Shown: in pieces, positions 1 to 7,632 of the stretch
How the letters are laid out: each line of letters begins with the position of its first letter
Numbering within the stretch: the stretch's first letter is position 1
NCBI GenBank assembly: GCA_052034255.1
Contig: JBPOIU010000067.1
Location: 41,724 to 105,723, forward strand
Direction: 5' to 3'
DNA length: 64,000 nt
Origin: JADJEK01 sp052034255
GTDB lineage: Bacteria; Planctomycetota; B15-G4; JADJEK01
Notes under the pieces: model-generated
Told to the model about the DNA's origin: nothing
Database searches by the model: none
What the model saw: only the letters and a program-made list of their open reading frames with translations
Position numbers and translations under genes: made by a program

Positions 1-187
1 AAACCCGATGCCGGGACGCGTTGCCGCGAAGCCGCGTGCGCACGCGCCGGGGCGAAGCGAACAAGTCGCGTGTGGATAGGATTTTAGGCGTGACGCGGTC
101 GGCGTGTCAGGCTGTCGTCTCGGTGCTGGAAGCCGGACGCGGACATGGACAGAATGTCGTGTCGCCGCCGGTGCGAAAGGAACTCGA

Positions 188-1381
188 ATGGTGCGTTCAT
201 CCGTCGCGGGACTGCTCGCGCTGACGTTGTTCGGAGTGGGCGCGACGACGTCCACGGCCGCCGAAGTGGTGGTGCGCACGGTCGACGGCAAGCGCCTGAC
301 CGCGGCCGGCGCCAGCATCGAGAGCGGCGACGCGTTGCGTCTCACCGGATCGACTCCCGATCGCATCGCGCTGGCGGACGTGGTCAGCCTCGAGTTCGCG
401 ACTCCCGGCGAGCGTGCGCCCGACGCCTGGGAGGTCACGCTGGTCGATGGGTCACGCGTGGTCGGAACGCTCGCCGCGGCGGACGAAGACGAAGTCGCGT
501 TGACCACCGCCGCGTTCGGCGCGTTGCGCCTGCCCCTCGACCTCGTGCGGTCGATCGGACGCGGGGGGGCGTCGGCGCCGGAGCCGGCAGCCGATGCCGA
601 GTTGGATCTCGTCCTCCGCAAGGGCGGCGACGCGCTGCGCGGAACGGTCACGTCGATGGGGTCGTCCGGCGTTCGGATCGACGGTGACCTCGGCGCGGTC
701 ACGCTGGCGCAGGCCGACGTCGAGTCCATCGTGATCGCGCACGTCGATGAACCGCCGGCGTTCACGCGCACGCGCCCCGTCGCACTCGTGGCGGTCGGCG
801 GGAGCGAGGTGAACGCGGACCTCCGAGCGCTCGATCGGACGAAGGTCACGGTCGCGACGCTGTTCGCGAAGGAACTCGCGGTCCGCGTCGACGACGTCGT
901 CGCGCTGCGACTCGGCGCCGCGCGCGCGGAGTACCTGAGCGATCTGACGCCGACGCGCGTCGAGCAGACGCCGTACTTCGGCGGGCCCGACGATTTCCTG
1001 TTTCCGTGGCAGCGGGATCGCAGCGTCACCGGTGGCCCGCTGGTCGCGGGTGGGCGGACGTTCACGAAGGGGCTCGGACTGCATGCGCGCACACGTCTGA
1101 CGTATGCGCTGGAGGGCCGTTTCGAGCGCTTGGAAGCCGTCGTCGGCGTGTCCGACGAGGTCCTCGCGCTGGACGCCAAGGGGTCGATCGAAGTGCGGAT
1201 CCTGGTCGACGGTGCGGCCGCATGGACGAGTCCGGTGCTGCGCGGCGGGGACGCCGCGGTCGAGGTCCCGTCGATCGCGCTCGGCTCCGCCCGTGAATTG
1301 ACGATCGAAGTGGACTTCGCCGATGCGGCCGATGCGGCGGATCGCGCGATCATCGGCGACGCGCTGCTGGTCAAGAAATGA
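188..1381 (+). CDS. Secreted NPCBM-domain protein
   Basis: A 397-residue exported protein of unknown function. The ATG at 188 is chosen because AAGGA lies about 6 bases upstream and it opens a clear signal peptide (MVRSSVAGLLALTLFGVG, then an alanine-rich cleavage region near residue 24). Residues about 25-260 contain repeated short beta modules of the type VRTVDGKRLTAAG, a pattern common in secreted planctomycete proteins. The C-terminal 140 residues look like an NPCBM (novel putative carbohydrate-binding module) domain: FTKGLGLHARTRLTYAL followed by a strand ending IEVRILVDG. NPCBM domains usually accompany glycosidases, but no catalytic domain is visible. It probably binds surface or environmental carbohydrate; this is inferred from the domain alone. 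It sits upstream of radC on the same strand with no evident functional link. Confidence 0.75.
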   Translation: MVRSSVAGLLALTLFGVGATTSTAAEVVVRTVDGKRLTAAGASIESGDALRLTGSTPDRIALADVVSLEFATPGERAPDAWEVTLVDGSRVVGTLAAADEDEVALTTAAFGALRLPLDLVRSIGRGGASAPEPAADAELDLVLRKGGDALRGTVTSMGSSGVRIDGDLGAVTLAQADVESIVIAHVDEPPAFTRTRPVALVAVGGSEVNADLRALDRTKVTVATLFAKELAVRVDDVVALRLGAARAEYLSDLTPTRVEQTPYFGGPDDFLFPWQRDRSVTGGPLVAGGRTFTKGLGLHARTRLTYALEGRFERLEAVVGVSDEVLALDAKGSIEVRILVDGAAAWTSPVLRGGDAAVEVPSIALGSARELTIEVDFADAADAADRAIIGDALLVKK

Positions 1382-1437
1382 ACGGCGCGGCGCGGTAACT
1401 CGCTCGCCCGCCGCGCGTCGTGGCGGCGGAGGGCGCC

Positions 1438-2175
1438 ATGGCGCAGCGTGACGAGATCTCGGATGCGAGTGCCGCGGGCCAGGCCTCCGGCCCGCGAGCA
1501 GCGGACGTCGCACACGAGATCTTGCCGCGGGAGCGGTTGTATGCCGCCGGCGCGGCGGCGCTCGCGGCCGACGAGCTCTTGGCCTTGCTGCTCGGCACCG
1601 GCGCGCGTTCGGTGCACGTCAGTGAGCTCGCGCGCGTGCTGCTCGCGCGCGCGGGCGGGTTGCGTGGACTCGCGCATCGCACGCTCGACGAGTGGATCGC
1701 CGAACGCGGCGTCGGTCCGGCGCGCGCGGCGCGGCTCGTCGCTGCGTTCGAACTCGCGCGCCGGCTCGCGCAGGAGCCGCGGCCGCGCGGACTCGCGATC
1801 CGCTCCGGACACGACGTCGTGCGGATCCTGGGCGGGCGCCTCCGCGATCAATCGAAGGAGTCGTTCGTGGCGCTGCTGCTCGACGGCAAGCACCGGCTGG
1901 TGCGCGAGGAAATGGTGTCCCAGGGCTCGTTGACCGCGTCGATCGTGCATCCGCGCGAGGTCTTTCGCGCCGCGATCCGCGAGGGCGCGGCGGCGTTGGT
2001 CGTCGCGCACAATCACCCGAGCGGCGACCCGAGCCCGAGCCGTGAGGACATCGACATCACGGCGCGCTTGGTCGAAGCCGGGCAATTGGTCGGTATTCCG
2101 CTGCTCGACCACGTGGTACTCGGCGACGGTAACTTCGTGTCGTTGCGCGAACGCGGGTTGATCGGCGCGCGTTGA
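1438..2175 (+). CDS. radC: RadC family JAB/MPN-domain protein
   Basis: A 245-residue RadC homologue. The N-terminal half holds a helix-hairpin-helix-like region (LLGTGARSVHVSELAR and RGVGPARAARLVAAFELARR). The C-terminal half is a JAB1/MPN metalloprotease-like fold with HPREVF, the metal motif AHNHPSGDPSPSREDID and a final DHVVLGDGNFVSLRERG. The family is historically linked to DNA repair, but its biochemical role is unsettled. The ATG at 1438 has GGAGGG four bases upstream; an in-frame ATG at 1420 would add six residues. It ends just before a promoter-like sequence for the next gene. Family assignment is strong and function is uncertain. Confidence 0.9.
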   Translation: MAQRDEISDASAAGQASGPRAADVAHEILPRERLYAAGAAALAADELLALLLGTGARSVHVSELARVLLARAGGLRGLAHRTLDEWIAERGVGPARAARLVAAFELARRLAQEPRPRGLAIRSGHDVVRILGGRLRDQSKESFVALLLDGKHRLVREEMVSQGSLTASIVHPREVFRAAIREGAAALVVAHNHPSGDPSPSREDIDITARLVEAGQLVGIPLLDHVVLGDGNFVSLRERGLIGAR

Positions 2176-2201
2176 CGCGAGACCGCGCGCTCGGATAGAA
2201 G
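2172..2201 (+). promoter_or_regulatory. Candidate sigma70-type promoter for the phosphoesterase-yidC pair
   Basis: TTGACG at 2172-2177 and TAGAAG at 2196-2201 are separated by 18 bases, about 80 bases before the GTG at 2282. The -35 box overlaps the radC stop codon. Matches are 5/6 and 4/6 to the E. coli consensus. This is seen in sequence only. Confidence 0.45.
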
Positions 2202-2281
2202 GGTCCGATTCGCGATCGGTCCCCAATTCCCGTGTGCGTCACCGGGCTCGGTGGGATCCTCCAGTACCGTCGAGGCTCGCC

Positions 2282-3037
2282 GTGCTCGCGCTGATCTCCG
2301 ACCTGCACTCGAACATGGATGCGATTCGCGCGGTGTTCGACGACATCGCGGCCCAGGGGGTTACCCGGATCGCCTGCCTCGGCGACGTGATCGGGTACGG
2401 CCCGGAGCCGCGCCAAGCGCTGTCCGAGGTCAAGCGCTTCGAGTTCTGTCTGCGCGGCAACCACGAAGAAGCGGTGCTCTACTTCGCCGAGGACTTCAAC
2501 GAGAAGGCACGGACCGCGCTCGATTGGACCCGCGACCAACTGAACGACCCGTCGGTCGCGCGTGAAGATCGCTTCGAGTACTGGCGCGTGTTGTCCGACG
2601 TCATGAAAGTCGAGCATCGCACCGCGGACGCGCTGTTCGTCCATGGTTCGCCGCGCGACCCGATTCGCGAGTACATGCTCCCCGCGGACGTGAAGAACGC
2701 GGAGAAGATGAAGGGCGTGTTCGCGAAGCAGGACCGCCCGTGGTGCTTCGTCGGCCACAGCCACGTCCCCGGCGTGTACGTCGAGAACGGCGGCTTCGTC
2801 GCGCCGAAGGATTGCGGTGGCTCGTGGACGCGCAAGCCACACGAAAAGGCGCTCGTGAACATCGGGTCGGTGGGGCAGCCGCGCGATGGCGATCCGCGCG
2901 CGAGTTACGTCCTGTTCGACGGCAACACGGTGACCTTCCGTCGAGTCGAGTACGACGTCGAAAGCGCCATGAACAAGATCCTCGCGACGAAGGTGCTGCC
3001 GAGCTACCTCGCCGAGCGGCTGAAAGTCGGAAGGTAG
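2282..3037 (+). CDS. Metallophosphoesterase (calcineurin-like, YfcE/MJ0936-type)
   Basis: A 251-residue cytoplasmic calcineurin-like phosphoesterase. The GTG at 2282 is chosen because GAGG lies 6 bases upstream and the protein then begins MLALISDLHSN, the first metal-binding motif (D-x-H) right at the N-terminus as in this family. Further ligands are GDVIGYGPEP, LRGNHEE, a histidine in FVHGSP and GHSHVPG, giving the full five-motif set of a binuclear metal site. Relatives include phosphodiesterases and diadenosine-tetraphosphatase-like enzymes; the substrate cannot be told from sequence. The next gene, yidC, begins at the base after its stop codon, so the two are probably co-transcribed. Confidence 0.85.
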   Translation: MLALISDLHSNMDAIRAVFDDIAAQGVTRIACLGDVIGYGPEPRQALSEVKRFEFCLRGNHEEAVLYFAEDFNEKARTALDWTRDQLNDPSVAREDRFEYWRVLSDVMKVEHRTADALFVHGSPRDPIREYMLPADVKNAEKMKGVFAKQDRPWCFVGHSHVPGVYVENGGFVAPKDCGGSWTRKPHEKALVNIGSVGQPRDGDPRASYVLFDGNTVTFRRVEYDVESAMNKILATKVLPSYLAERLKVGR

Positions 3038-4849
3038 GTGCGCGTGGAGCGCCGTGGTTTCGTCACTCTGACGCTGTGCATCCTGTTCACGCTGGTGTAC
3101 TTCAAGTTCCTCGCGCCGCCACCGCCGCCGGCGAAGGGTGACGGGCAACCCGCGGCGACGTCGACCGACGGGACGAAGGCGCCGGCGAACGGAACCGCGT
3201 CGGACTCGGGCGCGACGGACACGCAAACGCAATCGCCCGCGGTCGAGTCGGGCACGTATGCGGCCACGAACGCGAACCTCGCCGAGATCCGCCCGTTCGA
3301 GAACGAGGCGCTGCGGGTCGAGTTCACGAATCGCGGCGCCGGTGTGCGCCAGATCTACCTCCGGGAGTACTTCGCGAATCTCGACGCGAAGATCGCGCGG
3401 CGCTCGGACCCGTCGGGTTGGGTGAAGTTGTTCCGCGACGACCCGACCAAGCCGCATCGTCCGGCGCTCGCCGTGCGCGAACTCGCGCGCCCCGGAGTCT
3501 CGCCGCGCTGGAAGCTCGACGAGGTCTTGTGGGAGGTCGCGGAAGAGAAGTCCGAGACCGGCAATCGCGTCGTGGTGTTCCGCTACGACGCCGCCGATGG
3601 CACGCAATTCGAGAAGCGGATCGAATGCCTCCCGGGCCGCCACTGGCTCAAGGTCACGTTGAAGGTCGGGAGTCGCGATCCAGGTCATCGCGGCAATGCG
3701 ATCGACCTGCTCGTCACCGCCGCCGACGGCATCAAGGACCTCGAACGCGGTCAGTTCACGGATCCGCCGAAAGCGTTCTTCGGCGTCGTGGACCGCTACA
3801 ACCAGGCCACCGTCACCGCCGCTCTCGGCTCCGCGTTGGCGGAGGAGCCGCGGGACGTCACCGGCGGTGAGCAGCAGAAGATCGCGTTCGTCGGCGCGGG
3901 CAACTTGTACTTCGCCGCCATGCTGCGGCCGGAGACGCTCGGCGACGCGATCGGGGGTTCACTGCGCGGCGCGGAGCACGACGTCGAGGCCGTGTCGGCC
4001 GACATGCAGCTGTTCCTCCGCATCCCGCACGATGGGGGTATGGACGCCCGGGCGATGCGGATGTTCGGCGGGCCGAAGTCGAAGAGCCTGTTCCTCGCGG
4101 AAGACCTCGCGTCGTTCGAGCCGCTGATCGAGCTCGATTACGGCTGGGGCTTCCACTGGATCAACAAGCTCCTGCTCGTGATCCTGAACTTCTTCCACGG
4201 CCTGACCACGAATTGGGGCGTGGCCGTGGTGCTGCTGACGCTGGTGCTGCGCGTCTCGATGTTCCCCGTCACGCGCATGCAGCAAGTGAGCATGCAGAAG
4301 TACTCGAACCAGATGATGGTCCTGAAGCCGAAGCTCGATCAGTTGCGCGAGCGGTACAAGGACAACGCCCAGCGCTTCGCCCAGGAGCAGATGAAACTGC
4401 TGAAGGAGCATCAAGTGCGCCCGCCGGTCGTGGGCTGCCTCACGTCCTTCATCACGATCCCGGTGTTCGTCGCGATGTTCCAGATCCTGCGCTCGTCGAT
4501 CGACTTGCGCCACGCCGGGTTCGTCGGCTGGATCCACGATCTGTCGTTGCCCGACGCCCTGTTCGTGATCCCGGGCATCCACATCAACTTCAACGTCCTG
4601 CCGCTCCTCGCGACGGGAGCGTTCTTGTGGCAGATGTCGCTCGCGCCGAAGCCGTCGGATCCGCAGGCTCAGCAGCAGCAGAAGATCATGATGATCATGC
4701 CGGTCGTGTTCGGCGTGATGTTCTACAACTACGCCGCTGGCCTCTCGCTCTACATGCTGGTCTCGAGCCTCTACGGCATCTTCGAGTCGAAGGTCATCCG
4801 CAAGCGGTTCTTCCCGTTGCCGCCGGCCGCCGGGTCCGTCGCCAAGTGA
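3038..4849 (+). CDS. yidC: Membrane protein insertase YidC
   Basis: A 603-residue YidC/Oxa1 insertase that places membrane proteins in the inner membrane with or without SecYEG. An N-terminal membrane anchor (FVTLTLCILFTLVYFKF) is followed by a Pro/Ala/Thr linker, a large periplasmic beta domain (about residues 85-360) and the conserved five-helix core from about residue 385. The core includes the groove arginine region VLRVSMFPVTRMQQ, a cytoplasmic amphipathic stretch KLDQLRERYKDNAQRF and the final helix AAGLSLYMLVSSLYGIFE. The long periplasmic domain is the Gram-negative arrangement. Translation starts with GTG directly after the preceding stop, with GGAAGG just upstream. The usual loop motif before TM3 (NPLAGCLP in many homologues) reads RPPVVGCLTS here. 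Confidence 0.95.
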   Translation: MRVERRGFVTLTLCILFTLVYFKFLAPPPPPAKGDGQPAATSTDGTKAPANGTASDSGATDTQTQSPAVESGTYAATNANLAEIRPFENEALRVEFTNRGAGVRQIYLREYFANLDAKIARRSDPSGWVKLFRDDPTKPHRPALAVRELARPGVSPRWKLDEVLWEVAEEKSETGNRVVVFRYDAADGTQFEKRIECLPGRHWLKVTLKVGSRDPGHRGNAIDLLVTAADGIKDLERGQFTDPPKAFFGVVDRYNQATVTAALGSALAEEPRDVTGGEQQKIAFVGAGNLYFAAMLRPETLGDAIGGSLRGAEHDVEAVSADMQLFLRIPHDGGMDARAMRMFGGPKSKSLFLAEDLASFEPLIELDYGWGFHWINKLLLVILNFFHGLTTNWGVAVVLLTLVLRVSMFPVTRMQQVSMQKYSNQMMVLKPKLDQLRERYKDNAQRFAQEQMKLLKEHQVRPPVVGCLTSFITIPVFVAMFQILRSSIDLRHAGFVGWIHDLSLPDALFVIPGIHINFNVLPLLATGAFLWQMSLAPKPSDPQAQQQQKIMMIMPVVFGVMFYNYAAGLSLYMLVSSLYGIFESKVIRKRFFPLPPAAGSVAK

Positions 4850-4892
4850 CCGTGATTCCTGACGTTGCGCCGCCGGCGCGACGCGCGGCTCG

Positions 4893-4911
4893 ACCCCCTG
4901 GATTTGGGGGT
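4893..4911 (+). terminator. Weak hairpin after yidC
   Basis: ACCCCC at 4893-4898 pairs with GGGGGT at 4906-4911 around a 7-base loop. There is no U-tract after it, so intrinsic termination is doubtful. It lies between the yidC stop and the promoter for nrdR. Confidence 0.25.
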
Positions 4912-4920
4912 TCGGCTGCA

Positions 4921-4949
4921 TTGACACACAACCGCTAGCGTGATACACC
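4921..4949 (+). promoter_or_regulatory. Promoter for the nrdR operon
   Basis: A perfect -35 TTGACA (4921-4926), a 17-base spacer and TACACC (4944-4949) with an extended TG at 4941-4942. It is the best consensus -35 I found in the window. The predicted leader to nrdR is about 200 bases long and includes a small GC-rich UUCG hairpin near 4951-4968. I did not find an obvious NrdR box (a pair of palindromic 16-mers) here. Nothing else in the gene-free stretch 4850-5154 stands out. Confidence 0.55.
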
Positions 4950-5154
4950 CTCCGCGCCTTCGGGGCGGAACTCGTTTCGCGGCGCGGGAATGGGACCGCG
5001 AGGAATCGATTCAGCCCGCAGCCGAGGGCGCGGCACCCGGTGCTTCGTCCGCTCCGCGCGAGGGGACGACTTGCGGCGGTCATGCGAGCCGCGAACCTCC
5101 CGAACGACGCCGGCTCGAAACCCGATCCCGTAGGCCAAGAAGGCAACGACGCGC

Positions 5155-5622
5155 ATGCGCTGTCCGTATTGCTCCGCGAACAACGATCGAGTCATCGACT
5201 CGCGGACATCCGGCGATGCGTTCGTGATCCGCCGGCGGCGGGAATGCCTCGAATGCAACAAGCGGTTCACGACCTACGAGAAGGTCGAGCAACCGGTGTT
5301 GATGGTCGTGAAGAAGGACGGCTCGCGCGTCGCGTTCGATCGCGCCAAGGTCATGCACGGCATGCTGCGCGCCTGCGAGAAGCGGCCGGTGTCGATCGAT
5401 CGCCTCGAAGAGTCCGTCAACCGCATCGAGCAGCAGCTACACGAGATGTTCGACAAGGAAGTCTCGTCGAAGTTCATCGGCCAGCTCGTGATGACCGCAC
5501 TGAAGGAGATCGACCACGTCGCGTACGTGCGCTTCGCGTCGGTTTATCGCGAGTTCAAGGACGTCGCCGAGTTCCTCGACGAGCTGCGGCCGTTGCTCGA
5601 GAAGAAGAAGGAGGGCACGTGA
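5155..5622 (+). CDS. nrdR: Transcriptional repressor NrdR
   Basis: A 155-residue NrdR. The N-terminal zinc ribbon has two CxxC knuckles (MRCPYC at residues 3-6 and CLEC at about 31-34) and is followed by an ATP-cone (about residues 49-139, beginning VVKKDGSRVAFDRAKV). NrdR senses ATP/dATP through the cone and represses ribonucleotide reductase genes; that is established for the family. The length matches the usual 150-160 residues. Its last bases overlap the GTG start of the next gene by four, so the two are translationally coupled. Many genomes pair nrdR with an RNR gene; here the partner is an RNR-like protein without visible catalytic residues. Confidence 0.97.
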   Translation: MRCPYCSANNDRVIDSRTSGDAFVIRRRRECLECNKRFTTYEKVEQPVLMVVKKDGSRVAFDRAKVMHGMLRACEKRPVSIDRLEESVNRIEQQLHEMFDKEVSSKFIGQLVMTALKEIDHVAYVRFASVYREFKDVAEFLDELRPLLEKKKEGT

Positions 5623-7628
5623 CGCCGGTGTCCTCCATCCGCGTGAAGAAGCGCGACGGGCGTGAAGTCCCGTTCGACCAGGGCAAGATCGCCGACGCGC
5701 TGTATCGCGCCGCGCGCGCGGTCGGCGGCGGCGATCGGCTGTTGTCCGAGGAACTGGCGTCGGTCGTCGCGCTGTACGTCGAACGCGAGTGGAAGGACAA
5801 GACTCCGACGATCGACGACATCTCGGACCTGATCGAGAAGGTCCTGATCGAGACCGGCCACGCGCGCACCGCGAAGGCGTACATCCTCGAACGCGACCGC
5901 CGCAATCGCATCCGCGCGTCGCTGCGGGTGCGACGCGAAGAGCGTGGCGTCGGACTCGGCGCCAATGCGGCCGCCGCGCCGCCGAAAGTCGACGCGCGCA
6001 CGCACGGCACGATCGCGACCTGGTCGAAGGCGAAGATCGTCGAAGCGCTCGTGACCGAAGCCGAGCTGCCGCCGCCCTTGGCCGAAGAGATCGCGGGTGA
6101 AGTGGAGCGCCGCGTGTTCGGTTCCGGCCTGACACGCATCTCGACCACGCTGATCCGCGCACTGGTCGACAACGAGCTGTTCGAACGCGGTCACGACAAG
6201 TTCCTGAATCGCCAGACCGTGCTCGGCCTGCCGCGCTTCGACCTCGATCGCTTGGCGCGCGCGGGGTTCGACGCGGATCGGACGATCGCGCTCTCCGGCC
6301 GCGCGCTCGACGACGCGGTCGCGGCGAACCTGTGGACGCAATACGCGCTGCTCGAGGTCGTTCCGCAGGACGTGGCCGACTTGCACATGGGCGGAACGCT
6401 GCACATCGGCGGACTCGCGGCGCCGACGCGCATGCAGGAGTTCGATCTCCAGCTCGGGTCCTTGCCGGTCACCGTGGAGGACGACGACGCGATCCTGGCG
6501 TGGCGTTCTCGCGTGCGTGAGGCCGGCCACGTCGCGTCCGAATGCGTGCGCGTGCGCGGCCTCGACGGCGCGTTGCTGCCGCGGTTCGCGTCGGGTTTCG
6601 CTCCCGCGGTCGCCGCGCGTCGGCTGGTCGCGGCATGGACCGAACCGCGCTCGAGCGCGCTCGCACCGCGGCTCGCCGCGGTGTTGCCGCTCGCGCCGTC
6701 GACGAGCGCGTTGGACGCGGCGCGCGGCCGCGGCATGGACCGCGATGCCGCGCAGAAGGCCTGGCACGAGTTCCTGCTGGCGTGGTTGCGCGAGATCGCG
6801 GCGCGGCGCGATACGGCGAGGGTGCCCGAGACCGTGGTCGAACTCGCGACGGACCTCGACGCGGCGTGGGGCGTCGTCGAGCAGGCCGTGGTCCACGAGG
6901 GCGATCCCGGATCTGTGCGCTTCGTGCTGGCCGACGCTTCGCTGTTCTCGAGCGCGCTCGCCGCGCCCTTGGCGTCGCGGGTGCATGTCGACGTCGCACA
7001 GGCCGCGTTCCGTGCGCATCGATTCGATCCCGAGATGTTGATCGCCGCGGTGCTCGAGAGCGTGGACGCGGCTCTCGCCGCCTGCGAAGCGCGTGCGCGC
7101 TATCTCGAGCGCTTGGTCGGCGCGGCCAACCCGCGGGAAGCGATTCGCGCGCTCGACGGTGTCGCGACCGGTACGCGCCACGAGATCGCGCTGGCGGGTA
7201 TCGACGCCGCCTGCCGCATCGCGTTCGACCAATCGGCGGTGTCGAGCGAGCGCGCCGCCGCGTTCGTCCGCACGCTCGTGGAACGCGTCGGCGCCCGTGT
7301 CGCCGCCGGTGCGAAAGAGCGTCGGTTGGCGGTCTCGACCGCGATCACGCACGACGCCGCCGTACTGGCGCGATTCGGTCAGATCGACTTCGCGCGCCAT
7401 GCGCGGGGCCGTGACCTGCACGGCGTCGCGCACGATGGCCGCTCCTACGTCTACGGCTGCGGCGTGTTGGCCGTGGCCGACGATTGCGAACCGACGGCCG
7501 CGGCACGCGTCGAATCGACCGTGCGCGCGTTGTTGACCGCTCCGACGACGCTGCCCGCGCTGCACGCGACGGCGTCCGATCGAGTCCTGTTCTTGCGCGA
7601 GTTCGTCGCCCTCCGGAAAAAGGCCTGA
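5619..7628 (+). CDS. Double ATP-cone protein resembling a degenerate anaerobic ribonucleotide reductase (NrdD-like)
   Basis: A 669-residue protein. The GTG at 5619 overlaps the nrdR stop and has AAGGAGG four bases upstream. Residues about 5-92 are an ATP-cone (VKKRDGREVPFDQGKIADAL), and residues about 122-200 form a second, more divergent one. From residue 240 the sequence follows the class III RNR pattern: LWTQYALLEVVPQDVADLHM then GGTLHIGGL, which corresponds to the NrdD stretch normally reading HxxGDIHIHDL. The second half contains neither a glycyl-radical motif of the RVCGY type nor the paired CxxC zinc cysteines near the C-terminus; its few cysteines are scattered. I infer a non-catalytic NrdD relative that may sense nucleotides and act with NrdR. 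A highly divergent active enzyme is the alternative. Confidence 0.7.
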   Translation: MTPVSSIRVKKRDGREVPFDQGKIADALYRAARAVGGGDRLLSEELASVVALYVEREWKDKTPTIDDISDLIEKVLIETGHARTAKAYILERDRRNRIRASLRVRREERGVGLGANAAAAPPKVDARTHGTIATWSKAKIVEALVTEAELPPPLAEEIAGEVERRVFGSGLTRISTTLIRALVDNELFERGHDKFLNRQTVLGLPRFDLDRLARAGFDADRTIALSGRALDDAVAANLWTQYALLEVVPQDVADLHMGGTLHIGGLAAPTRMQEFDLQLGSLPVTVEDDDAILAWRSRVREAGHVASECVRVRGLDGALLPRFASGFAPAVAARRLVAAWTEPRSSALAPRLAAVLPLAPSTSALDAARGRGMDRDAAQKAWHEFLLAWLREIAARRDTARVPETVVELATDLDAAWGVVEQAVVHEGDPGSVRFVLADASLFSSALAAPLASRVHVDVAQAAFRAHRFDPEMLIAAVLESVDAALAACEARARYLERLVGAANPREAIRALDGVATGTRHEIALAGIDAACRIAFDQSAVSSERAAAFVRTLVERVGARVAAGAKERRLAVSTAITHDAAVLARFGQIDFARHARGRDLHGVAHDGRSYVYGCGVLAVADDCEPTAAARVESTVRALLTAPTTLPALHATASDRVLFLREFVALRKKA

Positions 7629-7632
7629 ATCC

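Noticed and set aside
5040..5618. Upstream extension of the NrdD-like gene frame through nrdR
   Set aside because: This part lies out of frame across nrdR; the GTG at 5619 with AAGGAGG is the credible start.
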